In this document: piece by piece, positions 7,112 through 14,173 of the stretch | Layout: each line of letters begins with the position of its first letter | Numbering within the stretch: position 1 is the stretch's first letter | NCBI GenBank assembly: GCA_947463775.1 | Contig: CANHVD010000059.1 | Coordinates: 1-15,538, forward strand | Reading direction: 5' to 3' | Length of the DNA: 15,538 nt | Source: Planctomycetaceae bacterium | GTDB taxonomy: Bacteria; Planctomycetota; Planctomycetia; Planctomycetales; Planctomycetaceae | The notes under the pieces: model-generated | What the model was told of the DNA's origin: nothing | What the model saw: only the letters and a program-made list of their open reading frames with translations | Database searches by the model: none | Translations under genes and position numbers: made by a program

Positions 7112-8050
7112 TCAGGCTTCCTGGTGATTTTCCGGAATCAGCCAGACCCAGGCTTTGCCCAGCCGACCGCCATAATTTCCGGCTGTGATTTTTTCGACGC
7201 CAGGAACAACGGCCGCCGCTTTGATCGCCGCCTGAGTCGCTGCGCTGACAGTGGCGAGATCGTGACCGTTGATGATGATTTCCATCACGGACTTGATGCC
7301 ATCCGGAATCTGTGAGTCGACTCCCGGACGACCTTTCAATGTCGGACAGAACGGATGATTTGTGCTGGCGAACAGAAACTTGTGCTTGCTGCCAGCCTTG
7401 GATCCGCTGGAGGCAACTCCACCGGGGAACGGAGTAATTACGCCGGGAACATGCTGACAGGCTTCGACAGCTCGTTCAGCCGCTTCAAGGGAAGCGTCCT
7501 CGCTGGTTGCCATGAACCAAAGATTCCCGCCCATGACACCGTCGTGATATCCGAAACGGCGATCGATGCAGAACTCGCCACCCATTGTGGGCACAACCCA
7601 CATTTTGCGCCCGAAGCGGTCCTCGACCTGTTCGTAACCATCACCGAAAAAGGACAGCTTTCGTCCCAAACGATAGTACGGTTCTGTCTGGCTAAGTGAA
7701 AAACACGCGGTCGTCGCACACGTCAAAACATTCTGGCAGACGCGGGACAGGAGAGCTTTCTCAAGAGCTTCGACGCGATGTTTCCAGAAGCGAGGTACGT
7801 GAAGCTGGCAGATGGCTCCCGGACGTCCATCCGGAGTCACGAACGATTCGTCGCCGCCAGGACCGACGTAGCGATCGAGCCCGGCTTCACAATCGCACAT
7901 GATCGTTGACGATCCATAGCCGGTCGCTGCATTGATTGCATGGTCCAGCCACTTGCGATCGCGCGCTGTGATCAGGAACTCAACATACAGACTACGAAAG
8001 GCTTCGGCGTATGTGTCTTCAATCACACAATTCGAACCGGCACTGGTCAT
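7112..8050 (-). CDS. ftr: Formylmethanofuran--tetrahydromethanopterin formyltransferase (Ftr/FhcD)
   Basis: This cytoplasmic enzyme moves a formyl group between methanofuran and N5 of tetrahydromethanopterin. In methylotrophic bacteria its homologue FhcD works in the Fhc complex, which releases formate. The 312 residues cover both lobes of the Ftr fold: the N-terminal lobe at about 14-155 (EDTYAEAFRSLYVEFLITA, then CDCEAGLDRYVGPGGDE and GRPGAICQLHVP) and the C-terminal lobe at about 160-305 with FPGGVASSGSKAGSK at 208-222, the most diagnostic segment. Length fits the family (about 300). The ATG at 8050-8048 overlaps the TGA of the upstream cyclo-ligase gene as ATGA, implying translational coupling. 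Planctomycetes are known to carry H4MPT-linked C1 genes. The partner genes fhcA, fhcB and fhcC are not in this window, so the rest of the complex must be encoded elsewhere if it exists. Confidence 0.95.
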   Translation of the reverse strand: MTSAGSNCVIEDTYAEAFRSLYVEFLITARDRKWLDHAINAATGYGSSTIMCDCEAGLDRYVGPGGDESFVTPDGRPGAICQLHVPRFWKHRVEALEKALLSRVCQNVLTCATTACFSLSQTEPYYRLGRKLSFFGDGYEQVEDRFGRKMWVVPTMGGEFCIDRRFGYHDGVMGGNLWFMATSEDASLEAAERAVEACQHVPGVITPFPGGVASSGSKAGSKHKFLFASTNHPFCPTLKGRPGVDSQIPDGIKSVMEIIINGHDLATVSAATQAAIKAAAVVPGVEKITAGNYGGRLGKAWVWLIPENHQEA

Positions 8051-8649
8051 CGACCTTTTCCCTGATACACGTGATCTTCAGTGATGATCTTGTCCATGAA
8101 AATGTCGTGGTGAGCGACCGGGATTTCATCAAACAACTGACACTCAAACGCCAGAGCGACCAGAGGTGTGTCGCGGCGAGCGTGCTGCAGCAGTTTGTCG
8201 TAGTAACCTTTTCCGTGGCCCATGCGAGCACCTCGGCGATCAAACCCAACGCCAGGCACCATAATCAGATCCAGCGACTCAACATCGACCTGTTTCTCCG
8301 GCAGAGTTCGCAATTCAGCCTTGGGCTCCAGAATGCGATACATCCCGAGTTCCAGTTCGTCCATGCTGTCGAGACGAAACAGTTCGAGTTCGCCTTCTGC
8401 GTTGCACCATGGAACAACGATCGTCTTGCCTGACTTCAAAGCCAGTTCCAGATCCAGTCGAGTGCGGACTTCGCTGCGAACGTCAATGTAGAACATCACG
8501 ACTTCAGCGGTTGCGTATTCCGGCAGAGCCATGAAAGCTCCGACAATACGGCGGCTCAGGTCATCCTTGTTTTCCTGAGCATTTCGGTTCGCATGCGCCT
8601 GCTTTCGCAGCAGGTCTTTTTTCTCGCGGATTGCTGACTCTGACATCAT
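8047..8649 (-). CDS. 5-formyltetrahydrofolate cyclo-ligase (MTHFS)
   Basis: A 200-residue cytoplasmic enzyme that uses ATP to convert N5-formyl-tetrahydrofolate into 5,10-methenyl-tetrahydrofolate, returning a stored form of folate to the C1 pool. The N-terminal basic segment REKKDLLRKQAHANR and the residues FYIDVRSEVRT (about 53-63) fit the family. The C-terminal signature lies at 131-151, beginning VPGVGFDRRGARMGHGKGYY, and is the ATP/folate-binding block. Length is typical of bacterial members (about 190-200). The first of two adjacent ATGs at 8649 is chosen because an AAGGG lies nine bases upstream, at a normal distance. It is the first gene of the minus-strand unit, its stop overlaps the ftr start by four bases, and expression of the two is therefore likely linked. 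The family is also called Fau or YgfA in enterics. Confidence 0.95.
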   Translation of the reverse strand: MMSESAIREKKDLLRKQAHANRNAQENKDDLSRRIVGAFMALPEYATAEVVMFYIDVRSEVRTRLDLELALKSGKTIVVPWCNAEGELELFRLDSMDELELGMYRILEPKAELRTLPEKQVDVESLDLIMVPGVGFDRRGARMGHGKGYYDKLLQHARRDTPLVALAFECQLFDEIPVAHHDIFMDKIITEDHVYQGKGR

Positions 8650-9106
8650 CTGAAATTACCCTTTTCTCAAGCCGAACCGTAAAGAGTTGAGTCAGACTTA
8701 TCTGTCGCCGGGCCATTGACAGTGAACGAAGCCCCACGTTACAGAACTATGGCCGACGCATTCAGGAGTTTTATCGCGATTTCGTCGATTCGTGTCCTGA
8801 CACACTGCGGCTTTTAACCGGATAACCGCGTCGCTTCAACCGGCGACGGCTTCCGTTCCGACTGTTCTTTCTGAATGGAACTCACCTGAACAGTAATCCT
8901 GTGCTGACAGAGCCTTTTGCGTCAGCGATCGTAAAGAAGCTTTGGCAAAATCGTAACAGGACATGTCCAATCTTCTTTCTGCAGATTATTGAGTTATCCG
9001 GCGGCCAGCCCCGGTTTTGTTTGGCGTTCTGAGTCTCTTGCATTCCCGCCATGGATGCACCACGATGCCAGCCCGCCAATTCTGCTTACCTGCCCGGAGG
9101 TTGCTT
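8650..9106. other. Divergent intergenic region with small dyads
   Basis: This stretch separates the minus-strand C1 unit from the plus-strand PQQ-like gene, so it should hold both promoters. No open frame of coding character is seen, and I could not assign convincing -35/-10 pairs. Two small dyads are visible: GTGTC-ct-GACAC at 8792-8803, and CGTCGC/GCGACG with an 8-base loop at 8829-8848. The segment around 8812-8830 (tttaaccggataaccgcg) distantly recalls the arms of the repeat at 486-553. Confidence 0.5.
9096..9100 (+). promoter_or_regulatory. Strong Shine-Dalgarno site that sets the start of the PQQ-like gene
   Basis: A perfect GGAGG sits six bases before the ATG at 9107. Two other in-frame starts, at 9017 and 9065, lack such a site and would place an arginine- and cysteine-containing leader before the signal peptide. 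This is the clearest ribosome binding site in the window. Confidence 0.8.
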
Positions 9107-10357
9107 ATGTGCCGATGTTTGCTTGTACTTTTGTGCGTGGTTTGTGTTTCAGAAACTCAGGCGGCCGACTGGCCTCAGTTTCGTGGTCCCGGCGGGCAGG
9201 GGCATTCCGATGCTACAAATCTCCCGTTGACGTGGAGCGAGACTGAGAACATCAAATGGAAGGTCCCGGTCGCTGGTTTGGGCTGGTCTTCTCCGGCGAT
9301 AAAAGGCGACCAGATCTGGATCACATCAGCCGTCGATGATGGCAAAACACTGCACGCCATCGCACTTGATCGAGCCACAGGAAAGTCACTGCATGATGTG
9401 ACAATTTTTGAACTCGCCGAACCGGGCCCGGTCCATGCCAAGAACAGTCACGCTTCACCGACACCACTGATTGAAGGCGATCGCGTCTATGTTCACTATG
9501 GTGCTCACGGCACTGCCTGCCTCAAGACAGATGGCACTATCGTCTGGAAGACTCAGGACCTCAAACACGATCATCGCCACGGCCCCGGCGGATCACCGGT
9601 GATCTTTGAAGACCTGCTGATTCTTAACTGCGATGGTTCCGACATTCAGTTTGTCGTCGCTCTCGACAAGAACACGGGAGAAATCCGCTGGAAGAAAAAA
9701 CGCGAACATATCGGAGAAGATCGACTCACGGGAAAATCCAACGTCCCGATGTCCTACACGACGCCGCTTTTGGCAGAGATCAACGGCACGATCCAGTTGC
9801 TCAGCAGCGGAGCCGACAGCATCGTCTCGTACAATCCTCGCAACGGCGAAGAATACTGGTGGTTCCGCTACGACGGTTACTCGAATGTGCCGCGCCCGGT
9901 TGTCGGTAAAGGCCTGGTCTTTATCAGCTCAGGCTATGATCGTCCCGAGTTCTATGCTGTGAAAGTGGATGGCACTGGCGACGTCACAGAATCTCATCTT
10001 GGCTGGAACATGAAGAAGGCGGCTCCGTTGAATCCATCGCCACTGCTGGTCGGCGATGAACTCTATCTTGTCGACGATGACGGTATCGCCACATGCCTGG
10101 ATGCCGTCACCGGAACTCAGCACTGGCAGAGACGAATTGGCGGGAATTTCTCTGCATCACCAACTCTGGCGGATGGGAAGATTTATCTGCTGGATGAAGA
10201 TGGCAAGACGACAGTTCTTGCCCCGGGAAAGAAGTACGAAGTCCTTGCCACCAACACTTTGGAAGGCCGCACTCTGGCAACTCCTGCGATGGTTGATCAC
10301 TCCGTTTTTCTGCGAACGGATACGCATCTTTACCGTATCGAGATCGCGAAGAAGTGA
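9107..10357 (+). CDS. Secreted PQQ-like beta-propeller repeat protein
   Basis: A 416-residue exported protein made of PQQ-like beta-propeller blades, as in the outer-membrane assembly factor BamB and the quinoprotein dehydrogenases. The signal peptide is residues 1-19 (MCRCLLVLLCVVCVSETQA), directly followed by ADWPQFRGP, the typical start of planctomycete members. Blade signatures repeat through the sequence: LHAIALDRATGKSLHD, CLKTDGTIVWKTQD, VVALDKNTGEIRWKKK, IVSYNPRNGEEYWWFRYDG, CLDAVTGTQHWQRRIGG and LLDEDGKTTVLAPG. I do not see the extra catalytic features of an alcohol or glucose quinoprotein, and the fold alone does not prove PQQ binding, so a scaffold or binding role is as likely as an enzyme. 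The start at 9107 is set by the GGAGG upstream. It is monocistronic, closed by the terminator at 10446-10494. Confidence 0.9.
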   Translation: MCRCLLVLLCVVCVSETQAADWPQFRGPGGQGHSDATNLPLTWSETENIKWKVPVAGLGWSSPAIKGDQIWITSAVDDGKTLHAIALDRATGKSLHDVTIFELAEPGPVHAKNSHASPTPLIEGDRVYVHYGAHGTACLKTDGTIVWKTQDLKHDHRHGPGGSPVIFEDLLILNCDGSDIQFVVALDKNTGEIRWKKKREHIGEDRLTGKSNVPMSYTTPLLAEINGTIQLLSSGADSIVSYNPRNGEEYWWFRYDGYSNVPRPVVGKGLVFISSGYDRPEFYAVKVDGTGDVTESHLGWNMKKAAPLNPSPLLVGDELYLVDDDGIATCLDAVTGTQHWQRRIGGNFSASPTLADGKIYLLDEDGKTTVLAPGKKYEVLATNTLEGRTLATPAMVDHSVFLRTDTHLYRIEIAKK

Positions 10358-10445
10358 TTGGGAGTTGAAGGCGAGATCCTGGATTCTCCGAGATTCTGCT
10401 TCCCGCCAGATGAATCGGCTGAGTTGTAGCCTTCGAAGAAACAGT

Positions 10446-10494
10446 AAGGGCCAATCGCGGGCAGCAGGCTGCTGGCGATTGGCCCTTCGTTTTT
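10446..10494 (+). terminator. Strong intrinsic terminator after the PQQ-like gene
   Basis: A perfect 13-bp stem (10446-10458 with 10475-10487) contains a second small stem (CAGCA/TGCTG with loop GGC) and is followed two bases later by five T's at 10490-10494. It begins 88 bases after the stop codon of the PQQ-like gene. In the other direction no T run follows, so it acts for the plus strand only. Confidence 0.9.
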
Positions 10495-10583
10495 GACTTC
10501 CGAGCCTTCTGCCGATTCGCGGACATGCTGGTCCTGCGATTGGCAGCGAACTAAACGTCCCCAAAATCTCTTCCTAGGCTTTA

Positions 10584-10970
10584 TCAACCGTCCTTGAACG
10601 TGACCTTCATCTTCAATCGTTTGCCATCCTTCCGTTTCAAGGTGCCCTCCCAATTCATTCGCTTTTCTTCGACCTTTGTCAGGGTCGCTTTGCCATTGAG
10701 CTTTTCAAAGTCATCAATCAAAAGTTTCGTCTCTGTGCGACTTTCGGCTTCGACCTTGCCGACCTTCTTCTTTCCTTTGTAGATCACTTTGTCCGCTACG
10801 CGAAAGAATCCCTTCTCCACTACCTTGTCGCCATCTGTGACCTCAAAGTCCCAGCGAATCCCCTTGACATCATCGGTGCCATCTTTGCCGGTTACCTGGC
10901 AAAACGCACTGTTTGCGGTCAGGATCATGGCAAAGACCATCATCAAGCCGCGAACGATCGTAGATGACAT
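10584..10970 (-). CDS. Small secreted protein of unknown function
   Basis: A 128-residue protein that I do not recognise. It begins with a signal peptide, MSSTIVRGLMMVFAMILTAN followed by SAFC, and the likely mature chain starts near Gln25. The rest is hydrophilic and lysine-rich, with alternating patterns typical of beta strands (IRWDFEVTDGDKVVEKGFF, RVADKVIYKGKKKVGKVEA, KRMNWEGTLKRKDGKRLKM). No catalytic motif, lipobox or membrane segment is seen. The ATG at 10970 is chosen over longer in-frame options because AAAGG lies six bases upstream and the signal peptide begins there; the extra 50 upstream residues look non-coding. It converges on the PQQ-like gene and lies 218 bp from the Tat protein gene on the same strand, so it is probably transcribed alone. 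It may be one of the lineage-specific secreted proteins common in planctomycetes. Confidence 0.75.
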   Translation of the reverse strand: MSSTIVRGLMMVFAMILTANSAFCQVTGKDGTDDVKGIRWDFEVTDGDKVVEKGFFRVADKVIYKGKKKVGKVEAESRTETKLLIDDFEKLNGKATLTKVEEKRMNWEGTLKRKDGKRLKMKVTFKDG

Positions 10971-11188
10971 TTCAAACCTTTCTGAGACAACCGCGAAATC
11001 AAACTTGGAACGCGTACGAGCCACGTTATTCCAGTGCGTTGCTTTCTGCAAGTTCGGATGATGAACCATCGCGACAGAATGAATTCGCGGTTGCTGGTTT
11101 GACTTCTGGTTTTCGCACAAGCACCGGACGGCTCACAGAATTATGCTTGAATGGAGAGTCCTTTGGTCATTTATGAGGCGTTCGGCGG

Positions 11189-12457
11189 TCACTTCTGCAT
11201 GCAACTCGGTGAGTCGTCTCGATTGGCATACGGCCAGTTGGTCGGCGAATACTCAATCGCCAGCTCCGGTGTCTCAATCCGCTTCCCATCCTGAGCCAGG
11301 CTCTGCATGACTCGATCAAGAATTCCGGTGGTCAGCAGAGTTCGCTCGATCGGATATGAGACTTGACCTGTCTGAAATGTTTTGTCAATAGCCCGCAGCA
11401 GGCAAGCGAAGTGGCCAAAGGGTGGTTCTTCCTGAAGCCGGAACCAGGTGCCAACGGGTTCCGCCTGCCCCTTGATTTTCAATGCGGTCGTAAACTGATC
11501 CGCGAGACCGTTCGCCATAATGACGGCCGATTTCAAACCGTCCTGATGTTCAAGCAAATAGACGGCTGAATTCTGTTCCGGCTTCCAAGTGGCTGTATCT
11601 TCGGGATGACCGGGCATCAGCCGACGAGCGGTTGCGAAGAGTTCCGTCGACCATTCTCCGGCCGCTTCCGCCTGCCGAATCTGATCGCCCTTTAATGCTC
11701 TCACGGCAGTGATTCCGGTCGCGCCGCCGCTCCGTTTTTCCAGCAGGCACTGGTGCGCTTCCAGAGCATGAAAGCCATAATCTTCAAAACCGCCGTAACC
11801 AATCGACAGGGCGGCTTCGATTTCTGTGCCGGTCGCCAGTTCCAGCGAAGGCTCGCGCCACGCGACAGGAAGAGAAGACCCTGCAAGGAATGGAATGCTG
11901 AGTTCCCGAGCGGTGTCGTACATTGCCTTCGCGTCGTCCCAGCGATACGACAGATGTTTATCGTTGAAGACCGGAACCACCTGATCACATCTGCGGAAAA
12001 CTCGCACGACGTCATCGAAGAATCGACGACGAGGATACATCCGCTGGCCTGTCTCCGGAGTCAGCTCATAATCTCCATGTTCGGCAATACAGAGAACTCC
12101 TGCGACCTGCAGCCGATCCGTTCCGAAAGTCAGCGCGTCGTCGACGGTTTCAGAAATCCTGAAACCATGCAACTTCGCCTTCTCACGACTCATGTCCTGT
12201 GATGGCACTTGATCTGTGAAAAGGGAAACGAGTTCGAGGTCAGGACCGACTCCACCATCCTGGCGATAGCCCTCAAGGATCTTGCCTACGATGACGTCAG
12301 CATGGCTGTTCGGCGTATAAACAGAAACCACCGCAGCGACAGGCAGTTTGCGCCGCATGCCGGCCGCTTTAACAGATGGAAACGGCCATACCTGGGGAAT
12401 CGCTGATCCCACAAAGCCCGTCAATCCAGCCTTCAGAATCGATCGCCTCGTTCTCAT
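11189..12457 (-). CDS. Tat-exported protein of unknown function, degenerate Gfo/Idh-like
   Basis: A 422-residue protein with a twin-arginine export signal: MRTRRSILKAGLTGFVGSAI carries the RR at residues 4-5 followed by SILK, then a hydrophobic stretch and a likely cut near KAAG. The mature part has the rhythm of oxidoreductases of the Gfo/Idh/MocA type: an alternating strand-helix start (VAAVVSVYTPNSHADVI), VAGVLCIAEHGDYEL, VVPVFNDKHLSYRWDDAKAM and GYGGFEDYGFHALEAHQC in the second half. It lacks the Gly-rich GxGxxG dinucleotide loop, so cofactor binding is uncertain. The start at 12457 is preferred over an ATT codon at 12490, with AGG eight bases upstream. It lies 47 bp after the ZIP transporter gene on the same strand and may share its transcript. 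I assign no activity. Confidence 0.75.
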   Translation of the reverse strand: MRTRRSILKAGLTGFVGSAIPQVWPFPSVKAAGMRRKLPVAAVVSVYTPNSHADVIVGKILEGYRQDGGVGPDLELVSLFTDQVPSQDMSREKAKLHGFRISETVDDALTFGTDRLQVAGVLCIAEHGDYELTPETGQRMYPRRRFFDDVVRVFRRCDQVVPVFNDKHLSYRWDDAKAMYDTARELSIPFLAGSSLPVAWREPSLELATGTEIEAALSIGYGGFEDYGFHALEAHQCLLEKRSGGATGITAVRALKGDQIRQAEAAGEWSTELFATARRLMPGHPEDTATWKPEQNSAVYLLEHQDGLKSAVIMANGLADQFTTALKIKGQAEPVGTWFRLQEEPPFGHFACLLRAIDKTFQTGQVSYPIERTLLTTGILDRVMQSLAQDGKRIETPELAIEYSPTNWPYANRDDSPSCMQK

Positions 12458-12504
12458 GTCGATGACCTGGTGCCTGATAATCGATTCCAATTGTTGAACG
12501 TTGG

Positions 12505-13743
12505 TTAATGCAGATGCCCGGGCTCGAGAAATGTTATTCCATACGCCAACAGGATTCCTGCCAGAAGAGCAGCGGTCAAGCGTACTCGATTGTGAGCATG
12601 GAACTCCATCTCAGGCAGCAGGTCGCTGAGCGAGATACAGAGAAACACACCCGCTGAGAACGCCAAAGATGCACTGACAAATTCGTCCTGATACTGGCCG
12701 AACAAAGAAATCCCAAAGCGAAACAGCAGAGCACCCATCGGGCACATCGTTGAAAAAACAATGCTGACCAGAAAACGTGATCGAGTCGACCAGCCGGCAC
12801 CGGCCATCAGCGAGGTAATTGATACGGCATCCAGCGGCTTGTGCAGCATGATCGCCAGAAAAGTACCCAGGCCTGAAACCAGCGTAACGTTACGGAACGT
12901 AGACTCCGCCTGAACACTCGCAGCCAGTGCCATGCCATCAATCAAAGTGTGCAACGACAGCCCCAACGTAATCCCCAGCCAGCTCAACTGATGGGCGTGA
13001 TGGCAGTGAGGCTGCGGCGAACTTTGCGGCGACGGAATCTGAGTAGCGCTCAGGATCTTCAATGGTGATTTTTGCGCATCATCATGATCGTGGTCATGCG
13101 AATGGTCGTGATCGTGTCGCCCATGGTCATGGGAGTGGTCATGGTCGTGACCGCGATGGCTGGCACAGGGATCTTCTTCTGCTGTTGAAATCTCCAGCGG
13201 ACCATGATGATGAAAGTGGAAGCAGCGGATCAGCAGGAACATCGTGATAATCCCGGCCATCATCCACCACGCAGAATCATCGGCCGATTGACTGCCATGA
13301 ATCGAATGCGGAAATAGATGGAAGACTGCAATCCCCAGCATCAGTCCGCCGACAAAGCTGATGATCGTCTGCATTCGGGTATGCGTCAGGTTCACTAACG
13401 AAGGCAGCCAGCCTCCACCGATTGAGGCGATAACAATCGCCGTGCAGTAGGCGACCAGCAGCCAGCCAGAATCGCCGCGACCTGCAGCCGCCGCGGATCG
13501 CTTGATCTGCTCATCAAGAAACTCTTCCGCCTCCGAATTTGCAGACTTCCTGGAGTCTTCGAGGCGGGGGGATTCTTCCCGCGGGGCCGTTAATCCCTCC
13601 GTCGACTGCGATACCGCAGCCGCGATCGGTACGTTCAACCGAACGCTCGATGTTTGCTCTGCGCCGGCCCCGGATTCGGGCAGAACGGTGCTGGCGAAAA
13701 GAATGGCCAGCAGGGCAGGCAGCATCATACGAACAGTGATCAT
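12505..13743 (-). CDS. ZIP-family metal transporter with histidine-rich loop
   Basis: A 412-residue membrane protein of the ZIP (SLC39) family, which moves Zn or other divalent metals into the cytoplasm. After a hydrophobic N-terminus (MITVRMMLPALLAILFAS) that may be a signal peptide and a polar stretch to about 92, eight membrane segments fit at about 93-113, 125-145, 157-173, 253-275, 290-310, 324-347, 357-375 and 390-406. The loop between segments 3 and 4 has about 20 histidines in HD/HS repeats at 196-222, a likely metal-sensing or collecting loop. TM4 shows SLHTLIDGMAL (His265, Asp269) and TM5 shows MLHKPLDA (His301, Lys302, Asp305). The usual TM4 Asn and TM5 Glu of the second metal site are Thr and Lys, as in the ZIP9-like branch. 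ATG at 13743 is preferred over an upstream TTG. No Zur box was recognised. Confidence 0.93.
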   Translation of the reverse strand: MITVRMMLPALLAILFASTVLPESGAGAEQTSSVRLNVPIAAAVSQSTEGLTAPREESPRLEDSRKSANSEAEEFLDEQIKRSAAAAGRGDSGWLLVAYCTAIVIASIGGGWLPSLVNLTHTRMQTIISFVGGLMLGIAVFHLFPHSIHGSQSADDSAWWMMAGIITMFLLIRCFHFHHHGPLEISTAEEDPCASHRGHDHDHSHDHGRHDHDHSHDHDHDDAQKSPLKILSATQIPSPQSSPQPHCHHAHQLSWLGITLGLSLHTLIDGMALAASVQAESTFRNVTLVSGLGTFLAIMLHKPLDAVSITSLMAGAGWSTRSRFLVSIVFSTMCPMGALLFRFGISLFGQYQDEFVSASLAFSAGVFLCISLSDLLPEMEFHAHNRVRLTAALLAGILLAYGITFLEPGHLH

Positions 13744-14173
13744 GACCGAACCTGGGGTGAACGTTTTAGTCTTCAAGGTGGAACGATAGGTTTTCACAAC
13801 TCCAGTTGCGAATTCCGAGCGTCTCCATTCGCCAGATTCCTGAAGACCTTTTCGGCAACGTTTCAAACTCCTTCCCTCGCAAGCTTATCGGGAACTCGCC
13901 CAAATTCTGGGCAAACCGAAGAACCCTGGGGAGGAATTAGGCGGGATGGGGCTCCACCATGAACGTTTCGGGACGGAGGGAAAACCGAAGGTCAATTCCC
14001 TGCAGGATCACTACGACCGAAACAAACAGAGCCATGAGACTGTCCTGAAATGCAAGATTCGAATCACAAATGCAACACGCCACGAAATCCCGAACTAGGG
14101 TTCTTCTGCCCGCTCCTGGTGTTCCCGTGACATGAGCAGTTGACCATCGACTCTCTCTGGCAGAGTGATTCTT
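13744..14173. other. Divergent intergenic region between the ZIP and DHH genes
   Basis: The region must hold promoters for the ZIP gene (leftward) and the DHH gene (rightward). I could assign no convincing promoter boxes or metal-regulator operator. One possible small ORF (13946-14098) is listed separately. Nothing else with structure was seen. Confidence 0.5.
13946..14098 (+). CDS. Possible 50-residue small ORF (doubtful)
   Basis: An ATG at 13946 opens 50 codons ending in TAG at 14098, 75 bases before the DHH gene on the same strand. A GGAGG occurs 11 bases before the ATG (a little far), with AGG-CGGG nearer. The product is highly charged (MGLHHERFGTEGKPKV...), with several His, Lys and Arg residues and a single Cys, and has no signal peptide or membrane segment. 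Third-position GC is roughly 60%, which does not separate it from chance. No family is recognised; it could equally be leader sequence of the DHH transcript. Confidence 0.2.
   Translation: MGLHHERFGTEGKPKVNSLQDHYDRNKQSHETVLKCKIRITNATRHEIPN

Noticed and set aside
10107..10653. Three overlapping minus-strand frames spanning the end of the PQQ-like gene, the terminator and the small gene.
   Set aside because: They run through a strong terminator hairpin and opposite a real gene, and show no protein signature.
13070..13150. Short tandem-like repeats of catggtcatg/gatcgtg that might suggest a CRISPR array or minisatellite.
   Set aside because: They encode the His-Asp repeat of the ZIP loop; there are no regular spacers of CRISPR length.
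13856..13946. Possible regulatory palindrome upstream of the ZIP gene.
   Set aside because: I looked for a Zur- or MntR-like dyad here and found no clear AT-rich palindrome.
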